A stretch of DNA of 48,044 nucleotides, taken from the NCBI GenBank assembly GCA_014730345.1, contig WJIJ01000139.1, positions 1 to 48,044 of the forward strand, written 5' to 3'. Shown here one piece after another: positions 34,767 through 43,907 of this stretch. The position numbers and the translations under genes were made by a program. The notes under the pieces are model-generated. The model had not been told where the DNA came from. It searched no databases and worked only from the letters and a program-made list of their open reading frames with translations. How positions within the stretch are numbered: the stretch's first letter is position 1; every line of letters begins with the position of its first letter. This DNA comes from Candidatus Zixiibacteriota bacterium (GTDB taxonomy: Bacteria > Zixibacteria > MSB-5A5 > UM-FILTER-46-8).

Positions 34767-35609
34767 CTACTTTTTTGTCTCGGTTTTGGAGCCGTTGCGA
34801 AGCCTTTTGAGCCGCTTGCGGTATTCAAGCAGGGGAATTTTCTCCTCGGCGCCGTCTTCGTATCGGGCGACGACATATTCCCTGAACAGGTTGACCCGGT
34901 CTATTACCGATACATCCCTGCATACCTCACATGGTTCCCCGGGTTTGGGGAATTTCCGGGTGATTTCCTCGTAAACCGGGTGTTCGTAGAGCAGGCAACA
35001 CAGCAAACGTCCGCAATTTCCAGAAATTTTGCTGGGGTTAAGCGAAAGGCTCTGGTCGCGGGCATGCTGGGTGGAAACCGGGCTGAATTCCGGAAGCCAA
35101 CTACTGCAACACTGCTGAAGACCACAGCAACCGAAACCTCCAAGCCGCTTGGCTTCGTCGCGCACGCCTATCTGGCGGAGTTCGATACGCGTTTTATAGA
35201 TATTGGCTAAATCTTTTACCAGCTCCCGGAAGTCCACGCGCTTTTCGGCGGTAAAGAAGAAGGTTATCTTGTTGCAGTCGTATTGAAACTCGACATCGAC
35301 CAGCTTCATCTTCAACCCATGCTTTTCAATCAAGGAAAGGCACTCGTAGAAAGATTCTTCCTCTTTCTGGCGGTTGACCCGAAGACGGTCCATATCATCG
35401 GTTCCGGCCACGCGAAGCAGGTTCAACGGATTCTCCGCCGATTTTTCTATTTCGAACTGGGAGGCGGTCCGGACAATTTTTCCAAGGTCTTCACCTCGCT
35501 CTGCCTGCACTATGGCATATTCCCCCGGCTTAAGAGGGATATCCAGGTAATTATAGTAGACGTTTCTCCTGTAGCCTTTGAATTCAACAACTAAATATTT
35601 GGAGTCCAT
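34767..35609 (-). CDS. ricT: PSP1 / RicT (YaaT) family protein
   Basis: The 280-residue protein has the PSP1 C-terminal core with the characteristic cysteine cluster: GGFGCCGLQQCCSSWLPEF, then SGNCGRLLCCLLYEHPVYEE and PGEPCEVC. In Bacillus, RicT (YaaT) joins RicA and RicF in an Fe-S-carrying complex that affects RNase Y-dependent mRNA processing and development. Cysteine content here would support metal or cluster binding. AAGGAA stands just before the ATG. The order holB-ricT-metG resembles the Firmicute holB-yaaT-...-metS neighbourhood, which supports the name. RicA and RicF homologues are not in this window. Confidence 0.92.
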   Translation of the reverse strand: MDSKYLVVEFKGYRRNVYYNYLDIPLKPGEYAIVQAERGEDLGKIVRTASQFEIEKSAENPLNLLRVAGTDDMDRLRVNRQKEEESFYECLSLIEKHGLKMKLVDVEFQYDCNKITFFFTAEKRVDFRELVKDLANIYKTRIELRQIGVRDEAKRLGGFGCCGLQQCCSSWLPEFSPVSTQHARDQSLSLNPSKISGNCGRLLCCLLYEHPVYEEITRKFPKPGEPCEVCRDVSVIDRVNLFREYVVARYEDGAEEKIPLLEYRKRLKRLRNGSKTETKK

Positions 35610-35680
35610 ATTATTTCCTTAAAAGTCATATCCCTGATTACATAAAGTGAGTTACAAAATAACAGCGCGATGCCCGTTTG

Positions 35681-36841
35681 TCAAGCGCTTGCTTTTGCAG
35701 AAAAACCCTCCTTCAATTTAGATAGAAGGTGCCTGACCGCCGTTGAGGGCATAACATTACTGAGACCGACCGCCGTTCGAATATCATTAAGGTCCTCTAT
35801 TAACCGGTAGATATTCTCCTTGCTGATTCTCGATGCCGAACTGGAAAGAATCTCCGGGCGGTCGCAATTGATAATATCATCGACCTGCCCCCCGTTTTTC
35901 AGCACCGCTAAATCCCTTAATATCCATTGGAATAATGTTATCATATCCACGCTGCTGTTGGAGACCACCAGTTCCTGGTCGTACTCGTTGAGAATTTTGG
36001 AAAAAATCCTGCCATCGCCGGCAATTGATTTTATTACTCCCAGCGCCATATCACGGTTCTCGACAACATTTTCCTCGATAATCAAGCGGGCCATTCCCGG
36101 CGAGTACCCCGATGCCCTGCTCAGGAAATGAATGTTGGATTTAGATTCTAATTTCAGCGAGGTGAGATACTTTTTTAAAAGCGTGTCATCAAAGGCTTTC
36201 AATGTGAAAACCTTGCATCTTGATATAATGGTTGCCGGTAGTTTCTCGGGAATCATGGAGGTCATTATAATAACCGTATTTTTCGGCGGTTCTTCGATAG
36301 TTTTCAGGAGCAGATCGGCGCACCGGGGGGCCATCCGCTCGATATCCGATATTATAACTGCCTTGTGCCCACCCCACATCGGCCTGAGCGACAAGAACTT
36401 GCGCAGGTCGCGAACCACTTCCGCGGGGATGTTCGATTTGGCTTCGAAATTGACAATTCTAAAAGGGTCTGCCTTTTTTTCTTCGAGAAACCTGTTTACC
36501 TCTTCAGCCGTGGCCTTTGAAAACTTGGCTCCCGAGTTTGGGTCTGAGAACTGGAAGACCGTAACCTGTTTTTTGGATGCTTCGAGGTTGGGGAATGGAA
36601 AAAGCAGCTGGATATCCGGGTGCTGAAAATTGGCGATTGCCCTGCAACTTTTGCATTCGCCGCATGGCACCTCCGCATCAGATTGACAGCAGTATGCCGC
36701 CGCGTACCAGAAGGCATAAGCCCATTTGCCTATTCCCTTCGTCCCGGTCAACAAGTAGGAGCCATCGGCGCGTCCACCATCTATTAACGCCAAAAGCCGT
36801 TCTGTCAGTTGTTCCTGTCCAAATATCTTGTCGAATATCAT
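35681..36841 (-). CDS. holB: DNA polymerase III delta-prime subunit (clamp loader)
   Basis: The product has 386 residues from ATG 36841. It has a AAA+ N-terminal domain with a Walker-A-like GTKGIGKWAYA, a zinc module beginning CGECKSCRAI (three of the cysteines visible; a fourth, in YCCQ, precedes it), and a sensor/SRC-like segment ISRCKVFTLK. Delta-prime works with delta and DnaX to load the sliding clamp. The ATG overlaps the stop of the EnvC-like gene as ATGA, so it was preferred to the GTG three codons upstream. The C-terminal collar domain (about 215-386) is present. Confidence 0.88.
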   Translation of the reverse strand: MIFDKIFGQEQLTERLLALIDGGRADGSYLLTGTKGIGKWAYAFWYAAAYCCQSDAEVPCGECKSCRAIANFQHPDIQLLFPFPNLEASKKQVTVFQFSDPNSGAKFSKATAEEVNRFLEEKKADPFRIVNFEAKSNIPAEVVRDLRKFLSLRPMWGGHKAVIISDIERMAPRCADLLLKTIEEPPKNTVIIMTSMIPEKLPATIISRCKVFTLKAFDDTLLKKYLTSLKLESKSNIHFLSRASGYSPGMARLIIEENVVENRDMALGVIKSIAGDGRIFSKILNEYDQELVVSNSSVDMITLFQWILRDLAVLKNGGQVDDIINCDRPEILSSSASRISKENIYRLIEDLNDIRTAVGLSNVMPSTAVRHLLSKLKEGFSAKASA

Positions 36842-38019
36842 CTGAGCCACTCGAGAGGGTTATAGCTTTTCTTTCCCCGGCGCATTTCGAAATGGAGGGA
36901 AGGATTGCCGCCTTCCCCGGCATCGCCTACAAACGCGATCGCGTCTCCTTTTAAAACGCCGTCTCCGGTTTTTACCTTGATTTCCGATAACCGGGCATAG
37001 AGGGAAAAATATCCCTCGCCGTGTTCAAGTATAACGAAATTTCCATAACCGCGCAAATATCCTGTATAGGCTACGGTTCCATCAGCCACCGCCTTGACCT
37101 CGGTGCCATAAGGGGCGGAGATATCGATTCCCGGATTGAAAGTTTTGGTTTTGTAGACCGGGTGGACTATATCGCCATAATGCATGAGGATATTCCCCTG
37201 TACCGGCCAGGGCAGGCTCCGCCGGAACCGGTAAAAGGCGGTCTTAGTGTCTGGTATTTCCTTTTCCCCGGAGTCACGGGCGGCACGCAGGTCTTCCATT
37301 AACTGCTCAAGTTCCGTCGCTTCCCGTTCAAGCTGGGCGATAGCTTCGAGCTGAAGCTTTTTCTCGTTGCGTACCCTGTCGAGTAGTACCTGGCGTTGTG
37401 ACTTTTTACGGGCCAGGAACTGCTTCTCACGGTAGCGTTCCTTTTTTACCGCGCTCAGGTCTTCGCGGTTCTTGGCGAGGCGAGCCTTGTTCTCCTCGAT
37501 ATTCTCTATCATCTCGCGTATATTCTCAACGAGGTTGTTGTCGTATTCGATAATCGATTTGCTCAGGTAGTATCGACGGATACCATCCGAAAGCTCCCCG
37601 GAGAGCAGGTGCGCTGTTAAGGGGCGTCCCCGGTTTCGTTTGTAGAAGGTTTCGAGGTGGCGGTAAAACTGTTCTCGCGCTTTGCTTAATTCCACCGAGG
37701 TTGAATCGATTCTTTTTCCCAGGATTTCTATCTGGTTTAATATCAGACTGGATGTATTATCGAGTTTGCGGATAAAGGCGTTGGTCAGGTCGATATTTTG
37801 CTCAAGGGAGCGCAGGTTTCCCAGAACAGATTTTTCATCCCTGGCCAGTGACTTCAGGCGAACCCGCTTGGACTCAATCTCATCGCGGATACGGTTCAAT
37901 TGCTCGCTTATGTCCTCCTCGTCCTGTTGGGCGAACGAATTCAGCGCAAGACCGCCAATGGCTATAACCGCGAACGCCGAGAGGATAAATAAAATTGTGT
38001 TAATATTTGATTTGTACAT
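36838..38019 (-). CDS. EnvC-like murein hydrolase activator with degenerate M23 domain
   Basis: From ATG 38019 the protein has 393 residues: a signal peptide (about 1-32, ending NSFAQQ), a long coiled coil (about 35-250) and a C-terminal M23/LytM domain (about 285-393). The catalytic histidines are mostly replaced. The HxxxD motif reads NPGID, the usual YAHL reads YARL, and the usual HLHFE reads SLHFE. So it is unlikely to cut peptidoglycan itself. This is the hallmark of EnvC, which activates amidases at the septum. It starts two bases after ftsX and follows ftsE, as expected for an FtsEX-controlled activator. An upstream in-frame start would overlap ftsX by 82 bases and lacks a signal at its N-terminus. 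Confidence 0.88.
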   Translation of the reverse strand: MYKSNINTILFILSAFAVIAIGGLALNSFAQQDEEDISEQLNRIRDEIESKRVRLKSLARDEKSVLGNLRSLEQNIDLTNAFIRKLDNTSSLILNQIEILGKRIDSTSVELSKAREQFYRHLETFYKRNRGRPLTAHLLSGELSDGIRRYYLSKSIIEYDNNLVENIREMIENIEENKARLAKNREDLSAVKKERYREKQFLARKKSQRQVLLDRVRNEKKLQLEAIAQLEREATELEQLMEDLRAARDSGEKEIPDTKTAFYRFRRSLPWPVQGNILMHYGDIVHPVYKTKTFNPGIDISAPYGTEVKAVADGTVAYTGYLRGYGNFVILEHGEGYFSLYARLSEIKVKTGDGVLKGDAIAFVGDAGEGGNPSLHFEMRRGKKSYNPLEWLR

Positions 38020-38021
38020 AA

Positions 38022-38873
38022 TCAGTTTCCATAAAGAGATACCATGCTCTTGCCCTTGAGGAATCCAACATAACCGCCGTACGCGCCCCATAGCGCCGCC
38101 CATAAAAATACCGCGGCAAGCAAATGGGGAGGCGCGAACTCCAAGCCGATTAATGATTCATTGATGAACATATAAAATCCGAGGGAAATTAAAGTAGCAA
38201 CTACACTCGATAAAAATCCAACGATCACTCCCTGGATTATCAGCGGACGGGCGATATAGAAATTGGTGGCTCCCAACATGGCCATAACCTCGACCTTTTC
38301 CCGGTCACGGAAATACAATAGCTGGGTCGAAGTACTCACCACCGCTGTCGCCGCCAGGGATATAAGTACGGCGAAAATCAATCCGATGGTTATTACAAAT
38401 TCCCTCAGCAAGTCTAATTTCCTGAGCAGATCGCCGCCATAGTCAACATCGGTTACGCCTTCCATCGGTCTTATTTCGAGAGCGGCGCGTTCCATGTTTT
38501 CCCATCCGAGGTACTTCCGGTCCATCTTGATCTCGAAACTTCGCGGAAGCGGGTTATCCTTGAGTTCGGTAAAGAGTTCTTCGCCGTATTCCTCCTTAAG
38601 AATACTCAAAGCATCGCCCTTATCGACATATTTGACATTGGAAACGCCTGTTATATCCCACATTGAGGATTCTATTTCCCGGATACGCGTTTCATCGAGG
38701 TCATCCTCGAGGTAAACCTGTATGGTCAACTCCTTGCGGAAATCATCGGCGGCGACGATTATATTATATCCGGCGATTATAAACAGAATCAGGAAGGTAA
38801 AAATAAGAGCGCATCCGGCGATTGCCCTTCCGGTGTAGCCGGTATCGATTTTTCTTCTGGTTTTAGTCTTCAT
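38022..38873 (-). CDS. ftsX: cell-division ABC permease FtsX
   Basis: The 283-residue protein has the FtsX layout. One N-terminal membrane helix (about 17-38) precedes a large extracytoplasmic loop (about 45-155), which contains YLEDDLDETRIREIE and FEIKMDRKYLGWENME. Three C-terminal helices follow (about 165-192, 205-230 and 250-275). The permease-domain motif REKVEVMAMLGATNFYIARPLIIQG is intact. FtsX links FtsE ATPase action to a periplasmic activator of wall hydrolases. Its start overlaps the end of ftsE by 11 bases, and the EnvC-like gene follows by two bases. Confidence 0.94.
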   Translation of the reverse strand: MKTKTRRKIDTGYTGRAIAGCALIFTFLILFIIAGYNIIVAADDFRKELTIQVYLEDDLDETRIREIESSMWDITGVSNVKYVDKGDALSILKEEYGEELFTELKDNPLPRSFEIKMDRKYLGWENMERAALEIRPMEGVTDVDYGGDLLRKLDLLREFVITIGLIFAVLISLAATAVVSTSTQLLYFRDREKVEVMAMLGATNFYIARPLIIQGVIVGFLSSVVATLISLGFYMFINESLIGLEFAPPHLLAAVFLWAALWGAYGGYVGFLKGKSMVSLYGN

Positions 38874-39543
38874 TTACACCGACCGGAATAAGATTCCCGT
38901 TGTTGACCTCCAAAACCCTGTAGGAAAGTTTGATAAACGGCGCCTGGATATGGCTGGCGAGGACCAGGGTTGTCCCGCCGACATTGATTCTATGCAATAT
39001 TTTAAATATTTCGTTGGCCGTTTTATTGTCCAGCAGGGCGGTTGGTTCATCGGCAAGCAGGACCTGGGGTCTGCCGATAATCGCTCTTGCAATTGCCGCT
39101 CTCTGTTTTTCTCCACCGGAGACTTCCTCGGGGTAGAGGTGCGCGGCATGGGATAACCCTACGTCGAACAATGTTTTGATAACCCGCGCTTTTATCTGCT
39201 TTGATGGAATTCCCCGGATTTTTAGCGCGAGGGCGACATTGTCGAAGACGGTCATATTTTTAATAAGGCGGAAATCCTGGTAAACTACCCCCACCTTACG
39301 CCTGAATTTGGGCATATTCCTGCCGGACATCGAGTCGGCATCGTAGCCAGCCACTGAAATCTTTCCGGAATCGGGCTTTATATCCATTTGTATCATACGC
39401 AGTAGCGTAGTTTTACCCGAACCGGATTTTCCGGTGATGACTACATATTCCCCCGGTTTGACCCGAAGGTCGATTCCGGCGAAAATCCGCCGCCCTTCTT
39501 TAAATGAGAAATGAAGCTGGCTGATATCGATTATATTAGACAT
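38863..39543 (-). CDS. ftsE: cell-division ATP-binding protein FtsE
   Basis: The 226-residue ABC ATPase has Walker A GKSGSGKTTLL, Q-loop YQDFRL, signature VSGGEKQR, Walker B VLLADEPT and H-loop ASHIQAP. Length and the coupling to ftsX identify it as FtsE rather than a generic transporter ATPase. It powers FtsX and so controls septal wall hydrolysis. The nearest ribosome site is a weak GGGAT. It starts 27 bases after the M14 peptidase gene. Confidence 0.94.
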   Translation of the reverse strand: MSNIIDISQLHFSFKEGRRIFAGIDLRVKPGEYVVITGKSGSGKTTLLRMIQMDIKPDSGKISVAGYDADSMSGRNMPKFRRKVGVVYQDFRLIKNMTVFDNVALALKIRGIPSKQIKARVIKTLFDVGLSHAAHLYPEEVSGGEKQRAAIARAIIGRPQVLLADEPTALLDNKTANEIFKILHRINVGGTTLVLASHIQAPFIKLSYRVLEVNNGNLIPVGVNED

Positions 39544-39570
39544 ATCCCGTTGTCAGAATTAAAATCCTTT

Positions 39571-42420
39571 TTAATAATCGCCGCGTCCTCCAAGAAAGCT
39601 CGGTCCCAAAAGAAGCGCGTTTACGAACAACTGCTTGGTGGCATGGTGGTAAGCGCGCAGGTAAGGTTGGTCGGCGAAAAGAATTACCTGTCCCCGGCCC
39701 ATTTTTTCCCTTGTTAAATACGAGGTTTCAGCCCATCTTTTCCGCGCTTCCGGCCATAGCAACCCTGACAGGCGCAAATCGTTTTCCACGGCAAGCCGAC
39801 CTACCGTCGAAACCGGATTAGCGGAAAGAAGCACGTGGTCGGTATAGAGCAGTGCCGGTATCGATTTCGGTGAACCGAATGCCAGCCAGTGCTCGTTATT
39901 AATATCAACTTTCATATATGTACCGCGCGGATGGAACAGCCGTTGCCTACGGTCAAGCTTCTCTAATGTTTTAAGGTCCCCGGCGGGAGATGGAAACTCA
40001 ATTTTATCCTCGGATTTAGCTTTTTCGGGATGCCATATCGCCATAGTATCCACCGGTGGTTTCTCGGCGCGTCGTTCCATCTCGGCCATCTTTTTATACA
40101 CCGGAGCTTTATCCAATGCCTGCCTCAGGAGTTGAACCTGGCTCAATCCCGATGAACTGTCGGCGGCAAAATATGCCGAAGATTCAACCATAATCAGAGT
40201 TCCGCCGTTTTTAACCCAGTTTTTTAAACTGTAAATACCGCCCTCCCCAAGGATGTGCTTCGCGTTTCCGGGACCGCCCCATACAGCGGGAACGATAATG
40301 ACATTATAATTATCGAGCGGCGTTCTCCCCAGGGATGAAAAATCTATTAATGAGTGAGGAATACCGAGTTCATTATCGAGCAGATACCATAACGAGCCAA
40401 AACTTCCCCACTCCATGGGATTATGAGCGCATATCGCCACGTATGGTTCTTCAAGATGAGTGAACCGGGTGGAACCGAGGTCGTAACCATCATCAACCGC
40501 GGCGGTATTTACTCCGATTATTTCCACGCCGTATTCCGCGGCGACCTCCCGGAGGATATCGCTGAGGTTATCGGGATTGTTGTAGTTCCTGATTAAAAGG
40601 GAGCCGCGTTTGTAATCCCTGCCCTCTACTGTGAACGGTTCGGTGGCGATGTAAACAACCAGCTCTTTCGCGTACAACTCGACAAGCGTCCTCGAGGACA
40701 GGTCTCCGGAGTTGTTGATAAGAAAGCCGTAGCGGGGTTTCGGATTTACCAGTTTACCGCGCGGCGGTTCAACCGTGTCAACCCTTTGTTTTTCCACCCG
40801 CAAGGAGCGTTCGCTGTAATAGGCCTCAATTCCAAATGCCAGAGAAAGCGACCATGCGGAAACTTCGTACATAAGTGTACCATGTTCTTTTTCCAGTTGC
40901 CGCCTTTCTTTCTCCAGCATAGATTTCTTCAAGTGCGGGTCGAATTCGAGAATCGCTTTGGCCAGCGCTCCGTTAGGCTGGTCTGTCGAAACAATATAAG
41001 TACCGGCAGGAAACTCCTTTCGGTTTACTTCGTTATGAAAAACATCCCTCAGGTTTCTTCCGCTGAAACTCTGCGTGGTTCTATGAACTTCGATACCCTG
41101 CATTAAAAGCGTGTTGATAAATTCATTGATCCGGCAGGTATCTTCGCCGGGAACATAGATAAAACTCAGTTTGTCCTTCTCGCCCTTGCGCATTATATCC
41201 AGCCGCGTGTTATAATAATCAACGAGCAGTTCAAAACGGTTGTCGGCGGTTGTAGTCAGATTGGATATCGAAGATGTAAACTGGTGATGTACCGCCTCAT
41301 AATAAGAAAGGACATTTCCGTCATGTTGAAGCACCAATTCGCCATCGACTCCGGCTTGCTCATAAAGAATTCCAACAGCCCCTTTAAATGTAGGCCACGC
41401 CGACCCGAATCCGGGGAACCATTGTTCGTTCCAATCCCCTGAATAGTAGCTCCAGCCATATTTGTCTAACGCTTCCGCCTGGTTGTCATGGTAGACCTCG
41501 TACCATTTCATGACATTATCGGGGGTATTATAATTGATCGGTTGCCTGGGTGGTGAGAACAGGAACGTGGCGTCGGCCCACATCTCGTGAGCATCCACTA
41601 CCAACTGGGGATGCCATTCGACAATAGTTTTTATCCTGCCCTGTGTTTCCGGCTGGGTAGCCGCGAAGTAATCGCGGTTGAGGTCGAAAAGGTAATGGTT
41701 GGTTCGGCCCTGGGGCCATACCCCGTTATGTTGCATTGAATGTTTATCATAGTTCGGGGTTTTGGAACCATAGGTCTGGAGCATGTGCAGGAAGCGCTCC
41801 CGGCCGTCCGGATTCTGCAGGGGGTCGATGAGGGTAACCACGTTGTTGCGAATTCTCCTGCTTAAATCATCGGTTCCGGCGGCAAGCTGATAGGCAACCT
41901 GCAGGGCGGCATCGGTTCCGGAGAGTTCATCGCCGTGAATAGTATAGGCCATCCAGGCGACCGCGGGGGTTTCATCGGCCAAACTTTTTGCTTCCCGGGA
42001 ATCGCTAATCAAGCGAGGGTCGGCAAGCCGGGAAAGGTTGGTTTTAATCCCGTTTAAATTGGCGATATTATCGGAGGATGATATTATCAGGTAGTAAAGC
42101 GCGCGCCCCTCATGGGTTTTACCATATTCACGAAGTTCAACTAATGGGCTTTCGCTGGCCAGGGTGGTGATGTAGCGTACCACATCATCGTAGCCCACCG
42201 GGTATTTGCCCAGGGGCTGTCCGATTATATCATCCGGTTTCGGAATCGATGAATTATATGTGCCGTTAGGGTAAAAAGGTTTATCCCATGTGGTTATATT
42301 CTCAGAATAGGACGGGTTTTTTGCCAGTCCGAACTCAGCTCCTGTTATTCCAACTATTATCATTGGCAATAACAGAGTTGCAAGTGAAATAATTTTCGTA
42401 TATTTTCTGTATTTATCCAT
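39571..42420 (-). CDS. large secreted M14 zinc carboxypeptidase-like protein
   Basis: From ATG 42420 the protein has 949 residues; AGGAG lies five bases before this ATG, while the earlier in-frame start at 42492 has none. A signal-like hydrophobic segment (about 10-30) begins it. The M14 catalytic region (about 60-350) has the zinc motif HxxE in TIHGDELSG, the substrate Arg/Asn region RNNVVTLIDPLQNPDGRERF, and LVVDAHEM as the third ligand candidate. About 550 further residues include a ThuA/glutamine-amidotransferase-like part with NYNVIIVPAVWGGPGNAKHI. The family removes C-terminal residues or amidated stems; the substrate here is unknown. It heads the ftsEX-holB run. Confidence 0.85.
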   Translation of the reverse strand: MDKYRKYTKIISLATLLLPMIIVGITGAEFGLAKNPSYSENITTWDKPFYPNGTYNSSIPKPDDIIGQPLGKYPVGYDDVVRYITTLASESPLVELREYGKTHEGRALYYLIISSSDNIANLNGIKTNLSRLADPRLISDSREAKSLADETPAVAWMAYTIHGDELSGTDAALQVAYQLAAGTDDLSRRIRNNVVTLIDPLQNPDGRERFLHMLQTYGSKTPNYDKHSMQHNGVWPQGRTNHYLFDLNRDYFAATQPETQGRIKTIVEWHPQLVVDAHEMWADATFLFSPPRQPINYNTPDNVMKWYEVYHDNQAEALDKYGWSYYSGDWNEQWFPGFGSAWPTFKGAVGILYEQAGVDGELVLQHDGNVLSYYEAVHHQFTSSISNLTTTADNRFELLVDYYNTRLDIMRKGEKDKLSFIYVPGEDTCRINEFINTLLMQGIEVHRTTQSFSGRNLRDVFHNEVNRKEFPAGTYIVSTDQPNGALAKAILEFDPHLKKSMLEKERRQLEKEHGTLMYEVSAWSLSLAFGIEAYYSERSLRVEKQRVDTVEPPRGKLVNPKPRYGFLINNSGDLSSRTLVELYAKELVVYIATEPFTVEGRDYKRGSLLIRNYNNPDNLSDILREVAAEYGVEIIGVNTAAVDDGYDLGSTRFTHLEEPYVAICAHNPMEWGSFGSLWYLLDNELGIPHSLIDFSSLGRTPLDNYNVIIVPAVWGGPGNAKHILGEGGIYSLKNWVKNGGTLIMVESSAYFAADSSSGLSQVQLLRQALDKAPVYKKMAEMERRAEKPPVDTMAIWHPEKAKSEDKIEFPSPAGDLKTLEKLDRRQRLFHPRGTYMKVDINNEHWLAFGSPKSIPALLYTDHVLLSANPVSTVGRLAVENDLRLSGLLWPEARKRWAETSYLTREKMGRGQVILFADQPYLRAYHHATKQLFVNALLLGPSFLGGRGDY

Positions 42421-42737
42421 AATTGCTCCTGTTTTTACTATTACCCCTGCATTACAGAGTTCAATATTATCCTGAAATCGAGGCGAATGCAATTATTAAT
42501 TGATGATTTCTATTCAAATGATGCAGTATGCTGTCTTCAGAATGTTTATTGTTTGAATGCGGTTTGGATATCAATTTCAGTTTTGTCCTCCTTTAATAGC
42601 TGTAGATTAGCGATTTAGATAGTTTAGCTTTTCCCTTGACTTTACATATATTCTCGAATATAGTGGAACTTTGCTTTTAACCGGGCTTTTAATGTTAAAA
42701 GCGAGTGTTGCACGACATCGGAGACAGCGAGTAAATA
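42421..42737. other. divergent intergenic region upstream of alr
   Basis: Between the M14 and alr starts lie 317 bases with no convincing reading frame. The plus-strand promoter for alr is at 42636-42664. I see a weak minus-strand match (TTGCAT, 17 bases, TAATAT) before the M14 gene, too poor to list separately. Confidence 0.5.
42636..42664 (+). promoter_or_regulatory. sigma-70 promoter of the peptidoglycan turnover operon
   Basis: TTGACT (42636-42641), exactly 17 bases, then TATAGT (42659-42664). Five of six bases match in each box. Transcription would begin near 42671, leaving a leader of about 67 bases before alr. Confidence 0.7.
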
Positions 42738-43907
42738 TTGAGACCGAACAGATTTAACCGTCCCTCATATATAGAAGTAAACCTCGACAAGGTAGCATCG
42801 AACGTACGCAATATAAAGGATAAACTCCCGCAGGGAACATTGTTTCAGGCGGTAGTTAAATCCAATGGTTACGGTCACGGCGCGTTAGAAACTGCCAGAG
42901 TGGCATTGGAAAACGGGGCTGATTACCTGGGCGTGGCGTTTATCGAGGAAGGCATAGAACTGCGGGAGGCGGGTATTCATTCCCCGATAGCTGTGCTTTA
43001 TCCCGAACCGCCGGAACGAAGCGGATATTTTGTGGAGTTCGACCTGATACCCACGATATCAAGCGTGGAATTCGCCGAAAGCCTAAACCGGTGTGTTCCC
43101 ACGGGCGCTAAAAAGGATGTTTACCTGAAAGTTGATACCGGGATGTCCCGGTACGGTCCTTACCTCGAAGAACTCGACCGGCTCGCGGGGGGCATTGGGC
43201 AAATGGAACGGCTCAATATTGCCGGGGTATCATCGAATTTTTCAATGTCCGATTACCGGGATAAAAGCTTCAGCGCCGAACAGCTCGGATATTTCCATCA
43301 GGCGATCGAGATTATAAAAGGTCATGCCGTATCACCGCTTAAAATATCTATAGCCAACTCCGGGGCGGTACTGGATATACCGGAGTCATATTTCAACATG
43401 GTGCGCGTGGGACTCCTTCTTTACGGGTATTATCCATCGCGGGAGACAACCGAAAGTATCGAGGTCCGCCCGGCTATGCGTTTGATCAGCCGTGTATTAT
43501 ATCTACGCGAACTTGAAAAAGGTCAGTCGGTGGGCTACGGCAGGAGTTTTATCGCCGATAGGAATATGCTTCTGGCCACCTTGCCTATCGGTTACGGCGA
43601 TGGTTATCCGCGCATCCTTTCCAACAAGGGAGAAGTGCTGATTCATGGCCAACGGGCGCCGATTATCGGCAGGATCTGCATGGATGCCTTAATGGTTGAT
43701 GTAAGCCGTATAACGGGTGTGGAAATCGGCGACGAAGTTGTCCTTATAGGCAGTCAGGGCGGCGGGTATATAGGGGCAGATGAGTTAGCCCGGCTCTGTG
43801 ATACGATAACCTGGGAAATAACATGCGGCTTGACATCCCGCCTTCCCATAGAATATCATTACAGGGATGTCATCAGTTACAAAGACGAAATCAAGAGTTA
43901 CGCTTAA
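42738..43907 (+). CDS. alr: alanine racemase
   Basis: The 389-residue PLP enzyme interconverts L- and D-alanine for the wall. PLP-binding Lys41 lies in AVVKSNGYGHG. The C-terminal domain has the catalytic-Tyr segment SVGYGRSF, then LPIGYGDGYPR and RICMDALMVDVS. The start is TTG 42738: an in-frame TAA lies two codons earlier, and no ATG or GTG fits the conserved N-terminus (FNRPSYIEVNL). It is first gene of a run of overlapping wall genes. Confidence 0.95.
   Translation: MRPNRFNRPSYIEVNLDKVASNVRNIKDKLPQGTLFQAVVKSNGYGHGALETARVALENGADYLGVAFIEEGIELREAGIHSPIAVLYPEPPERSGYFVEFDLIPTISSVEFAESLNRCVPTGAKKDVYLKVDTGMSRYGPYLEELDRLAGGIGQMERLNIAGVSSNFSMSDYRDKSFSAEQLGYFHQAIEIIKGHAVSPLKISIANSGAVLDIPESYFNMVRVGLLLYGYYPSRETTESIEVRPAMRLISRVLYLRELEKGQSVGYGRSFIADRNMLLATLPIGYGDGYPRILSNKGEVLIHGQRAPIIGRICMDALMVDVSRITGVEIGDEVVLIGSQGGGYIGADELARLCDTITWEITCGLTSRLPIEYHYRDVISYKDEIKSYA

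Noticed and set aside
33865..34974. 369-codon plus-strand frame opposite metG
   Set aside because: It runs antisense to the MetRS core, and shows no domain or ribosome site.
36838..38103. 421-residue EnvC-like protein from 38103
   Set aside because: The extension would overlap ftsX by 82 bases and hide the signal peptide that begins at ATG 38019.
39571..42492. 973-residue M14 protein from 42492
   Set aside because: ATG 42420 has AGGAG five bases upstream and directly precedes the hydrophobic signal segment.
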